DNA of 8,534 nucleotides from Gammaproteobacteria bacterium (GCA_016198885.1 JACQHV010000067.1:1-8534); one strand, 5' to 3'. Shown: positions 1 to 5,969, counted from the first letter of the stretch. Made by a program: numbers and translations. Notes: generated from the letters alone by a model not told the origin.

Positions 1-21
1 AGTAATATCATAATAATGTAA

Positions 22-1647
22 GTGCCGTTAACATATTATGAATTGATGAAGGAAAAGCCAAGAAAAAATACAGAAAAGTTGTATCAAAATCTTTTACAAC
101 GTAAAACGTTAGAAGATTTGGATGATGAATCTGCGATTAAACATATAGGAAAGCTTATAGATGCCTCTGTTGATATAGAGCATATTGAAGGGCTTGAACT
201 GGCTGAAAGACTTTGTGATGAATTTTCTAACAGATCTCTGGCTGAAGATATTACTCTTATTCTTAATTTATTTAGAGCTAATATTTGGCATGCCCGTTTT
301 TGTTGTAAACGAAATAATTCAAAGAACGCATGGGGATGGGAACAGACCGAGCTTGAAAAGCAGATTTATCATCTTAGATTGGCAATTCGTTATACAGAGT
401 TTGACAGTCTTGATAAGGTTCGGCGCTGCCAGATATTAACCAATGCTGGAAATGCATTAAATACATTAGGACGATGCGTTGAAGCAGTAGAATACTGGAA
501 TCGTGCGCTGGCAATTATCCCAGTCTTTGGTATGGCTTTAGGTAATCTAGGATACGGACTTTCGTATTATGCACGCGCTTTATATGATCCAGGTCATGCC
601 GGTGTAATGTTAAAATTTGCCTACGATAATTTTCAATCTGCAACAAGCCCAAAGACCTTTTTTGAGTCACCTCATTATGAAAAAGTAAAGGAGGCTATGA
701 GCAAAGAAGCAGAGCTTATAGCTGCTCATATTGATCTCAAAAAAATTAATGCTTCTTTAAACCTTGATAACTATAGTTTGGGACGGTCTAAAAATGAAAA
801 ATCTTATCGTTTGTGGTGTTTAGATCATCGGTTATTTCTGAATCCACTCAATGATCTTGGTCCATACACGATAGCGGCACAGGATATATTAACTTTGCCA
901 GATTTAGTTGTGGCGATAGGTGAGCCACCAACTCTGATAGCATTCTATAATCAATTAAAACAAGAATATATATCAGCACGTTACATATATTACGAAGGTT
1001 TGCATAGTAAAGGGGCACATTTTGCTGATCGTGATGTATTACTTTATGATACTTTAGATTATCCAGCCTATTCACTAGCTGTTGAGAAGATAAAGGTAGC
1101 TTTCCGAATCTCCTATTCTATTTTTGATAAGCTGGCATTTTTCATTAATGCATATTGGAAGTTAGATATGCATGAGAGGTCAATTAACTTTCGCTCAGTC
1201 TGGTATTCGAATAAAGATAAACCAGATAAAAATTCACTACGAGATCGCTTTATTGATTATGAAAATTGGCCTCTTCGGGGGCTTTTCTGGTTAAGTAAAG
1301 ATTTATTGGAAGAGGGTACGGAGCTGGCAGATACTGTTGAGCCAGATGCCCAAGCTATAAAAAAAGTGCGTAATCACCTCGAACATAAATATCTTAAGGT
1401 TCATGATTGGCCTTGGATGTCAGCTGATTATCCAAAGCATGATTTTATCAGAGATTCTCTGGCCTATTCCTTAACTAGAGGTGATTTGGAAGCGAAAACA
1501 TTACGTTTGCTAAAACTTGCAAGAGCAAGTCTGATTTATCTGGCCCTTGCAGTCCATAGAGAGGAGAAAATACGTGGAGAAAAGCGCGGCGATGGTTTTA
1601 TAGCCCCCATGGAATTAATGAGTTGGCCTGATAAATGGAAGAGATAA
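22..1647 (+). CDS. TPR-containing HEPN protein, LA2681-like family
   Basis: A 541-residue protein that I assign to the LA2681-like HEPN family, whose members are predicted metal-independent RNases of defence or toxin systems. Residues about 131-185 read as TPR-like helices (NAGNALNTLGRCVEAVEYWNRAL), suggesting a protein-binding or sensing region. The C-terminal part from about residue 355 carries helices rich in aromatic residues (SIFDKLAFFINAYWKL) and then the HEPN catalytic motif R450-N-H-L-E-H455, followed by K-Y457, so the fuller pattern is R-x4-H-x-Y. No signal peptide or membrane segment is seen, so it is probably cytoplasmic. A TAA stop at 19-21 lies in frame just before the GTG at 22, so the gene starts inside the window. 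The ATG at 46 (residue 9) is an equally possible start, since neither has a good Shine-Dalgarno. The next gene overlaps its end by 13 bp, implying coupled expression. Base composition is clearly AT-richer than in hipBA. The family call is from memory of the pattern; the RNase activity is inferred. Confidence 0.8.
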   Translation: MPLTYYELMKEKPRKNTEKLYQNLLQRKTLEDLDDESAIKHIGKLIDASVDIEHIEGLELAERLCDEFSNRSLAEDITLILNLFRANIWHARFCCKRNNSKNAWGWEQTELEKQIYHLRLAIRYTEFDSLDKVRRCQILTNAGNALNTLGRCVEAVEYWNRALAIIPVFGMALGNLGYGLSYYARALYDPGHAGVMLKFAYDNFQSATSPKTFFESPHYEKVKEAMSKEAELIAAHIDLKKINASLNLDNYSLGRSKNEKSYRLWCLDHRLFLNPLNDLGPYTIAAQDILTLPDLVVAIGEPPTLIAFYNQLKQEYISARYIYYEGLHSKGAHFADRDVLLYDTLDYPAYSLAVEKIKVAFRISYSIFDKLAFFINAYWKLDMHERSINFRSVWYSNKDKPDKNSLRDRFIDYENWPLRGLFWLSKDLLEEGTELADTVEPDAQAIKKVRNHLEHKYLKVHDWPWMSADYPKHDFIRDSLAYSLTRGDLEAKTLRLLKLARASLIYLALAVHREEKIRGEKRGDGFIAPMELMSWPDKWKR

Positions 1648-2318
1648 ATATATCTATGTTACATAATGAAAAAGAATCATTTTATTCTGACTATCTAAAA
1701 AACATGGAGAATATTTGTGAATCAGATCCACGGAATAAATTATTTTCAGAATATGGATTAGAGAATCATCATAAATCTATATCCCGTTATATTCTAAAAA
1801 AGACCGTTCCAGAAGATGTTGCCATTCAATTTGAGACTTCTAAAAATTTATATCTCTATGCTTGGTTTGTTTATCGCTTTTATCCAGTTGCAGAATTACA
1901 TGCTTTCACTTGCCTGGAACTGGCACTGAAAGAGAGATACAGAGATGAGTTTAAAGATATAGGCAAAGATGTTGAATGGCTAGGATTAAAAAAATTGCTT
2001 ATGCATGCTATTAAACAAGGGCATATAAAAAATGAGGGATTTCAGGTTTGGCATGAATCAGCGCAAAGAAGAGCAAGATTCAGACATGAAATCGAAATGA
2101 TGAAGGAGATGGAAGATAAGGGATTGACTGAGATGATTGTTAATGATTCTGAATTTGAGATTCAGGGCGTTGATCGCAATATGGATTACATCAAAGTCTT
2201 GCAAGAAACCTTACCTGCAATTCGTAATCATTATGCCCATGGTAGTAAAACCCTGCACAATCAGGTTTTGGGAACAATTCAGATCGTCTCGGAAATCATC
2301 AACCAAATTTATGAGTAG
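1635..2318 (+). CDS. Small HEPN-like protein (putative RNase partner)
   Basis: A 227-residue protein that I cannot place in a named family. It is predicted to be almost entirely helical and carries R197-N-H-Y-A-H202, the R-x4-H motif of HEPN RNases, in a typical C-terminal position (LPAIRNHYAHGSKTL). The earlier segment PVAELHAFTCLELALKERY looks like the first long HEPN helix, and the charged stretch at about residues 145-165 may form a coiled helix. There is no signal peptide or membrane span. The ATG at 1635 overlaps the upstream HEPN gene by 13 bp. An in-frame ATG at 1656, 8 bp past that gene's stop and preceded by GGAAGAG at 1637-1643, is an alternative start that would remove seven residues. 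The tight coupling to another R-N-x3-H protein suggests that the two act together, as a heteromer or as effector plus regulator, but the sequence does not say which. AT-rich like its partner. An inactive structural HEPN is possible. Confidence 0.72.
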   Translation: MEEINISMLHNEKESFYSDYLKNMENICESDPRNKLFSEYGLENHHKSISRYILKKTVPEDVAIQFETSKNLYLYAWFVYRFYPVAELHAFTCLELALKERYRDEFKDIGKDVEWLGLKKLLMHAIKQGHIKNEGFQVWHESAQRRARFRHEIEMMKEMEDKGLTEMIVNDSEFEIQGVDRNMDYIKVLQETLPAIRNHYAHGSKTLHNQVLGTIQIVSEIINQIYE

Positions 2319-2358
2319 TGCTGTGCCCACGAAGGCCTTTGATAGATAGTTGAGTATA

Positions 2359-2405
2359 TTATAAGCGTACTAATTCATATATTCAGTGAATTTCTACGCT
2401 TATAA
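2359..2405. promoter_or_regulatory. Inverted-repeat operator 1 upstream of abiE
   Basis: A large imperfect palindrome. An 11-bp perfect arm TTATAAGCGTA (2359-2369) pairs with TACGCTTATAA (2395-2405). Inside it, AATTCA (2372-2377) pairs with TGAATT (2387-2392) around a 9-nt spacer, leaving only a 2-by-2 mismatch between the stems. Its 13-bp core halves, GCGTACTAATTCA (2365-2377) and TGAATTTCTACGC (2387-2399), recur in a second site downstream with the same 9-nt spacer. AbiEi antitoxins are known to bind paired inverted repeats upstream of their operon and repress it, so this is the likely AbiEi binding site. It could also fold as RNA at the end of the HEPN transcript, but no T-tract follows. 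Confidence 0.65.
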
Positions 2406-2438
2406 GATAGTAATCAGAATAATAATAGTATATTCTAT

Positions 2439-2473
2439 ATGTATAAATTCACTTATTAATTGAGTTACTACGC
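2439..2473. promoter_or_regulatory. Inverted-repeat operator 2 upstream of abiE
   Basis: A second copy of the 13-9-13 architecture, with left half ATGTATAAATTCA (2439-2451), spacer 2452-2460, and right half TGAGTTACTACGC (2461-2473). The right half matches that of operator 1 at 11 of 13 bases and the left half at 9 of 13. The two centres (2382 and 2456) are 74 bp apart, close to seven helical turns, which fits cooperative binding on one face with DNA bending. The site ends 12 bp before the abiEi ATG. It contains TATAAA (2442-2447), a possible -10 element, but I see no convincing -35. The occupied site would cover the promoter, consistent with autorepression. Confidence 0.6.
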
Positions 2474-2485
2474 ACTGGATATACT

Positions 2486-3286
2486 ATGAAACCAGCAGGA
2501 TTAGGAAAAGCAGACCGGGAACGGCTTTCCGCCATTTTACGGGGAACGAAGGGCACGGTTTCGGTGGCCGAGGCTGCTGACTTACTCAAAATACCGGGTA
2601 ATGACGTTGCCAAGATGCTATCGCGGTGGGCGGGGAAAGGATGGTTATCGCGTGTTCGCCGAGGGCTTTATGTTCCTGTACCGCTGGAATCCAGGACAAC
2701 AGATATTCCGTTGGAAGACGCATGGGTAATTGCGTCCTGCCTTTATAACCCTTGTTATATTGGTGGTTGGAGCGCTGCTGAATACTGGGATCTGACGGAA
2801 CAAATTTTCCGGACAATCATGTTAATGACGACCCAGCGCCCCAGAGAGCGAAAGCTATCGATTAAAGGAACGGATTTTTTGATACGGACAGTTTCAGAAA
2901 AGGCGATGTTTGGTTTAAAACCGGTGTGGAGGGGACAGATAAAAGTCGATGTATCTGATCCAGCGCGGACGGTGCTTGATATGTTAAGCGATCCGCAATT
3001 GGGGGGAGGGATACGTTCAACGGTAGACATGTTTACCAATTATTTAAAATCAGATAAGAAAAATCTGGATTTGCTTGTGAACTATGCTGATAAGTTAGGT
3101 AATGGCGCTGTGTTTAAACGCCTGGGGTTTTTAATAGAGCGGTTGTTGCCTGATGAAACGGGAATACTTATGCAATGCCGTAAACGACTGACCTTGGGAA
3201 ACGCGAAGCTTGATCCGCAACTTCCCGCGGAAAATTTGATCACGCGGTGGCGTTTGTGGGCGCCAAAGGGATGGGTAAAGGAGTAA
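2486..3286 (+). CDS. abiEi: AbiEi-family type IV antitoxin (wHTH repressor)
   Basis: A 266-residue protein recognised as an AbiEi-like antitoxin. In this family the antitoxin counteracts the AbiEii nucleotidyltransferase toxin without forming a stable complex with it (type IV logic) and represses its own operon. Residues about 8-66 form a winged helix-turn-helix (VAEAADLLKIPGNDVAKML, then RRGLYVPVP as the wing and exit strand). The C-terminal domain shows family signatures such as GGWSAAEYWDLTEQ (93-106) and DPARTVLD (158-165). The length is close to that of known AbiEi proteins. It starts at ATG 2486, just downstream of two matching inverted-repeat operators. The Shine-Dalgarno is weak (CTGGA at 2475-2479). 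The toxin gene follows after 4 bp, so the two are an operon. The gene looks intact. The alternative reading, a stand-alone transcriptional regulator, is disfavoured by the adjacent AbiEii. Confidence 0.88.
   Translation: MKPAGLGKADRERLSAILRGTKGTVSVAEAADLLKIPGNDVAKMLSRWAGKGWLSRVRRGLYVPVPLESRTTDIPLEDAWVIASCLYNPCYIGGWSAAEYWDLTEQIFRTIMLMTTQRPRERKLSIKGTDFLIRTVSEKAMFGLKPVWRGQIKVDVSDPARTVLDMLSDPQLGGGIRSTVDMFTNYLKSDKKNLDLLVNYADKLGNGAVFKRLGFLIERLLPDETGILMQCRKRLTLGNAKLDPQLPAENLITRWRLWAPKGWVKE
3277..3283 (+). promoter_or_regulatory. Strong Shine-Dalgarno selecting the TTG start of abiEii
   Basis: AAAGGAG lies inside the last codons of abiEi, with 7 nt between its final G and the TTG at 3291. The next in-frame ATG (3312, residue 8) lacks such a site. 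This supports TTG 3291 as the real, probably low-efficiency, start and translation coupled to abiEi. Confidence 0.65.
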
Positions 3287-3290
3287 TACT

Positions 3291-4757
3291 TTGATTGACA
3301 GACAGGAAGTCATGGAACTTGCGCGGGAGTTTGGATTAGCTCCGAATATCATTGAGAAAGATTATGCACTTGGATGGATGCTGGCCGGGATTTCCGCACA
3401 CCCTGAATTAGGACAGAGTTGGGTCTTCAAAGGTGGTACATGTCTGAAGAAGTGTTATTTTGAGACATATCGCTTTTCTGAAGATTTGGATTTTACATTA
3501 ACCGACCCTGCTCATCTCGATGAACAATTCCTGATTGATTCGTTTACCCGATTAGCCGAATGGGTATATGACAACACTGGGATAGAAATACCACAGGATA
3601 CTATCCGATTTGATGTCCATGATAATCCACGTGGTAATCTCTCAGTTGAGGGACGTGTTGGTTTTCGTGGTCCTTTGCAACGTCAAGGCGATGCCCCACG
3701 CATCAAACTGGATTTAACTAATGATGAGTTACTTGTTTTAGATCCGGTAATGCGTGAAGTACACCATCCTTATTCGGATAAACCGGAAAATGGTATTCAT
3801 ATACTGAGTTATTGCTTCGATGAAGTATTCGCAGAGAAAATCAGGGCTTTGTCTGAACGCGAACGTCCACGCGATCTGTATGATGTGATTCATTTATATC
3901 GGCATGATGAATTAAGACCGGATCGCGGTGTTGTATTGAATACACTGGAACAAAAATGCACATTCAAGGGCATTCCAGTTCCAACAATGAACATACTTGA
4001 AACCAAACCTGAGCGTATTGAACTTGAAGCTGAATGGGGAAATATGCTTGGACATCAGTTACCGGCCTTACCATCATTCGAACAATTCTGGCAGGAATTA
4101 CCGGCTGTTTTTGATTGGTTGCATGGTATAGCTGAGAAAGTCACTAAACCGGCAATCCGGATTCTTGCCAGAGGTGAAGGCGAAATCGATGACACCTGGA
4201 AACCGCCTTCCATGGCCGCATCCTGGAGCAGTTATGGTTCTACACCCCTTGAAATAATTCGTTTTGCTGGCGCAAACAGACTGTGCATTAATCTGGACTA
4301 CGTTGATCAGCATGGCCGGAGAAATACGCGTCTTATTGAACCTTACTCACTACGCCGCACAAAAGATGGCAATCTGCTTTTGTACGCTGTAAAACATAAT
4401 ACGAGCGAAGATCGATCCTATCGGGTGGATCGCATACAAGGAGCTGAAGTGACCAAGACTTCATTTAATCCAAGGTATCTAATTGAATTAACACCTGTTG
4501 GATCGATACACGCTCCGCCAACTACGAGAACATCTTCTAGTTACGCACCCCCGAGATTTGCTAAACCAAGAATAACAAGACAGAGAGGTATTAAAACAAG
4601 CCAAAGTTATGGGCCAAAGTATGTATTTCGTTGTAGTGTATGTGATAAAAGATTTACCAAGAAGTCTTACGATGCAACATTAAAACCTCATAAAAACAAG
4701 AATGGATACCAATGTTATGGAAGTGTTGGTATTTATGTAGAGACAAAATACAGGTGA
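3291..4757 (+). CDS. abiEii: AbiEii/AbiGii nucleotidyltransferase toxin with WYL-like and zinc-finger C-terminus
   Basis: A 488-residue protein. Residues 1 to about 275 are an AbiEii-type DNA polymerase beta-like nucleotidyltransferase. Visible motifs are K47-G-G-T50, the R-F-S-E-D-L-D-F strand at 61-68 with candidate metal ligands D65 and D67, and A-E-K183-I-R-A-L followed by R194-D-L-Y-D198. AbiEii toxins stop growth by nucleotide transfer to RNA targets (shown for related tRNA-modifying members) and cause abortive infection; this protein's substrate is not known. Classical AbiEii is near 300 residues, so about 190 are extra. Residues about 320-400 resemble a WYL domain (small beta barrel with LIEPYSLRR and SYRVDRIQGAEV), which senses ligands or nucleic acid in other defence regulators. 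Residues 448-475 form C448-x2-C451-x15-H467-x7-C475, a C2HC zinc-finger-like motif. The linker at about 403-440 is rich in S, T, R and P. It starts at TTG 3291, 4 bp after abiEi. The nucleotidyltransferase call is firm; the WYL and zinc calls are by eye. Confidence 0.87.
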   Translation: MIDRQEVMELAREFGLAPNIIEKDYALGWMLAGISAHPELGQSWVFKGGTCLKKCYFETYRFSEDLDFTLTDPAHLDEQFLIDSFTRLAEWVYDNTGIEIPQDTIRFDVHDNPRGNLSVEGRVGFRGPLQRQGDAPRIKLDLTNDELLVLDPVMREVHHPYSDKPENGIHILSYCFDEVFAEKIRALSERERPRDLYDVIHLYRHDELRPDRGVVLNTLEQKCTFKGIPVPTMNILETKPERIELEAEWGNMLGHQLPALPSFEQFWQELPAVFDWLHGIAEKVTKPAIRILARGEGEIDDTWKPPSMAASWSSYGSTPLEIIRFAGANRLCINLDYVDQHGRRNTRLIEPYSLRRTKDGNLLLYAVKHNTSEDRSYRVDRIQGAEVTKTSFNPRYLIELTPVGSIHAPPTTRTSSSYAPPRFAKPRITRQRGIKTSQSYGPKYVFRCSVCDKRFTKKSYDATLKPHKNKNGYQCYGSVGIYVETKYR

Positions 4758-4761
4758 TGAA

Positions 4762-4964
4762 GTGAGTCCGGCGGATATTACCAAGAAACTGTGGAACTAC
4801 TACAACATCCTGCGTGATGACGGCATGAGTTATGGTGATTACGTTGAACAATTAACGTATTTGCTGTTTCTGAAAATGACTGATGAGCGTACCAAAGCGC
4901 CCTATAACCAGAAAAGCCAGATAGCAGATAAATACAACTGGCAAAGCCTGCTTAGGAAAGACGG
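4762..4964 (+). repeat. Imperfect direct repeat, left copy (hsdM start)
   Basis: This is a gapless match to 7240-7442 with 35 mismatches in 203 bp by hand count, about 83% identity. The mismatches cluster in the first 20 codons and at third codon positions. The longest identical run is 29 bp, within the codons for DGMSYGDYVE. The divergence argues against a recent tandem duplication and for two related hsdM lineages or an old copy. Confidence 0.85.
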
Positions 4965-4995
4965 AAAATGGCGCAAAGAAAGGGCAGGTGATTGA
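4762..4995 (+). pseudogene. hsdM: hsdM 5' fragment (type I methyltransferase, broken)
   Basis: The first 68 codons encode the N-terminal helical region of a type I R-M modification subunit (LRDDGMSYGDYVEQLTYLLF). They match the longer hsdM at 7240 with 8 amino-acid differences and no gap. Homology stops abruptly after the codon pair for D-G at about 4964, where a DUF2235 fragment begins in another frame. The reading frame then runs nine meaningless codons to a TGA at 4993-4995. SAM-binding and catalytic motifs are absent, so it cannot methylate. The GTG start is only 4 bp beyond the abiEii stop, suggesting that a complete hsdM was once co-transcribed with abiE. A short peptide may still be made from this position. 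Confidence 0.85.
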
Positions 4996-5341
4996 GCAAC
5001 GCTGGTTCACCGGTGTGCATAGTAATGTGGGGGGCGGTTATGAAGACAGAGGACTTTCTGACACTACTCTGTACTGGATGGCGGCGCGTGCCGAGGCCTG
5101 CGGACTTTATCTTGATCCCAACTGGCGTGCGAAGCTTGTGCCGGATGAGTTTGGTGAACTGCATAATTCCTGTACCGGGATTTACCGTTTCTTGCCCAGC
5201 TTGCTCCAGACAATTGGCGCGCAGTCTAACGGTTTCGAGCAATTGCACATAAAGGCCTTTGAACGCATGCAGCGGGATCCGAACCCTTATGCGCCGGAAA
5301 ACCTGCTGGTCCAGGGAAGCTCTGTAACAGTGGTTATTTGA
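4965..5341 (+). pseudogene. 3' remnant of a DUF2235 / Tle1-like phospholipase-type gene
   Basis: In the frame that reads GTG at 4988, and open back across the junction at 4965, the translation gives EQRWFTGVHSNVGGGY and then GLSDTTLYWMAARAEACGL. This is the hallmark C-terminal block of DUF2235 proteins, the family that includes the Tle1 type VI secretion phospholipase effectors. About 125 residues remain of a protein normally several hundred long. The N-terminal part, including the GxSxG nucleophile region, is missing. The frame ends at TGA 5339-5341. The upstream junction is with an hsdM fragment in a different frame, so no fusion protein results. No Shine-Dalgarno precedes the internal GTG. 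I read it as a decayed piece carried in by rearrangement, with no present function implied. Confidence 0.8.
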
Positions 5342-5353
5342 AATGTTTAACTT

Positions 5354-5381
5354 CAGATTTCTCGCTTCGCTCGAAATGACA
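5354..5381. repeat. Short interspersed repeat of the TTCGCTCGAAATGACA type
   Basis: CTCGCTTCGCTCGAAATGAC (5361-5380) within a longer CAGATTT...ATGACA context resembles a short intergenic repeat that I remember from many bacterial genomes, where it typically lies next to gene ends. Only one clear copy is present in this window, so the repeat call rests on memory. It begins 13 bp after the stop of the Tle1 remnant. Confidence 0.4.
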
Positions 5382-5479
5382 TTTTTCCAAAAGTTACCTA
5401 CCTGCAATCCCCTGACCACCAGATTGATTTTGCCGAGCCGGTGTAGGAGCTGCAGATGTAATCCTGGACTACATTTGAT

Positions 5480-5514
5480 GTGCAGTAATTCATGGATTCG
5501 GCGATTTACTGCGC
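5480..5514. repeat. Weak hairpin
   Basis: GTGCAGTAA (5480-5488) can pair with TTACTGCGC (5506-5514), nine pairs with one G-U, around a 17-nt loop. No T-tract follows, so it is not a convincing terminator. It may be part of a decayed repeat. Confidence 0.25.
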
Positions 5515-5600
5515 TCAGGATGTAGTAACTACCATATAGTTTTCAAGGGTGGCCTGCACTTAAATTTCTACTTACCAACACAGTATATAGCTTGCATAAA

Positions 5601-5618
5601 TGAATCATATATGATTCA
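5601..5618. promoter_or_regulatory. HipB operator 1 (perfect 18-bp palindrome)
   Basis: TGAATCATATATGATTCA is a perfect palindrome 33 bp upstream of the hipB ATG. HipB-type antitoxins repress hipBA by binding inverted repeats in the promoter, and position and symmetry make this the likely site. Its left 12 bases recur at 5632. Confidence 0.7.
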
Positions 5619-5631
5619 CTACAAGTGTTAG

Positions 5632-5649
5632 TGAATCATATATATTACA
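5632..5649. promoter_or_regulatory. HipB operator 2 (degenerate copy)
   Basis: TGAATCATATATATTACA repeats the first 12 bases of operator 1, while its right half matches the ideal palindrome at 6 of 9 positions. The two sites are 31 bp apart centre to centre, about three helical turns. The site ends 2 bp before ATG 5652, so bound HipB would also block the translation start region. No Shine-Dalgarno is visible here. Confidence 0.55.
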
Positions 5650-5651
5650 TT

Positions 5652-5969
5652 ATGGTTAAATACAATATCCCGAGAAGAGTTGCAAAGCGCCTGAAAACGC
5701 TGGGCAAGCTAATTAGCGCTACCCGCAGGGAACGTGGTTTCACACAAACGGAGCTTGCGGAACGGGCGGGAACATCCCGGCCAACTATCAACCGTATTGA
5801 AAGCGGTAACCCCAACGTTGTCTGGGGTACCGTAATGACGGTTTGCTGGTTGCTTGATCTGCCTACCGATCCGGACTTGATGGATGCAGTCCGGCGCGCG
5901 GAGTTGCTTTCTGCTACAAACGTGAAAAAGCGTGCACGGGGATTACAGGAGTTGGATGATGATTTTTAA
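5652..5969 (+). CDS. hipB: HipB-like antitoxin, XRE-family repressor
   Basis: A 105-residue protein with a Cro/C1-type helix-turn-helix at about residues 28-51 (GFTQTELAERAGTSRPTINR, then IESG). HipB binds and neutralises the HipA kinase and represses the operon. The call rests on the HTH and on the directly following hipA. The C-terminal third (RRAELLSATNVKKRARGLQE) is charged and may form the contact or protease-sensitive tail. I chose ATG 5652. An upstream in-frame GTG at 5625 would add nine residues, but it lies between the two operator copies and has no Shine-Dalgarno. The ATG has none either, so translation may be weak or leaderless. The hipA start lies inside its last codons. The length is slightly above that of E. 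coli HipB (88 residues). It appears intact. Confidence 0.85.
   Translation: MVKYNIPRRVAKRLKTLGKLISATRRERGFTQTELAERAGTSRPTINRIESGNPNVVWGTVMTVCWLLDLPTDPDLMDAVRRAELLSATNVKKRARGLQELDDDF
5947..5951 (+). promoter_or_regulatory. Shine-Dalgarno deciding the hipA start
   Basis: AGGAG within the end of hipB stands 7 nt before ATG 5959 and 4 nt before ATG 5956. The spacing favours 5959 and argues against the farther upstream in-frame ATG at 5932. Confidence 0.6.

Larger units (their letters stand above)
5342..5600. other. Gene-free spacer between Tle1 remnant and hipBA operators
   Basis: I find no convincing coding region on either strand; short open frames here have no recognisable protein pattern. 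The stretch holds an interspersed-type repeat (5354-5381), a weak hairpin (5480-5514), and an AT-rich end leading into the hip operators. TTACCA (5572-5577) and CATAAA (5595-5600), 17 bp apart, could be a poor -35/-10 pair for hipBA, but each matches the consensus at only 4 of 6 positions. Confidence 0.55.

Noticed and set aside
2359..2405. A Rho-independent terminator for the HEPN pair
   Set aside because: The stem is AT-rich with an internal mismatch and is not followed by a T-tract. Its half-sites recur at 2439-2473 with the same spacing, which fits a protein-binding operator better.
2359..2473. A small CRISPR array or an integrase attachment site
   Set aside because: There are only two imperfect copies with dyad symmetry and no spacer-like unit. 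No cas or integrase gene is in the window, and the position right before abiEi explains them as operators.
4762..5341. A fused HsdM-DUF2235 protein
   Set aside because: The two parts are in different frames and the hsdM frame stops at 4993-4995, so no continuous product is made.
4952..5419. A 155-codon open frame on the - strand
   Set aside because: It lies antisense to the DUF2235 remnant and the hsdM junction, its translation has no recognisable pattern, and the + strand frame has clear family motifs.
5343..5525. A 60-codon + strand frame after the Tle1 remnant
   Set aside because: It runs through an interspersed-type repeat and a hairpin, is rich in Cys, Arg and Ser in a non-protein-like way, and has no Shine-Dalgarno.
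5625..5651. GTG 5625 as the hipB start
   Set aside because: It sits between the two operator copies, has no Shine-Dalgarno, and the added residues (MLVNHIYYI) are encoded by operator sequence.
5932..5958. ATG 5932 as the hipA start
   Set aside because: It has no ribosome site at good spacing and would overlap hipB by 38 bp, while AGGAG at 5947-5951 is well placed for ATG 5959.
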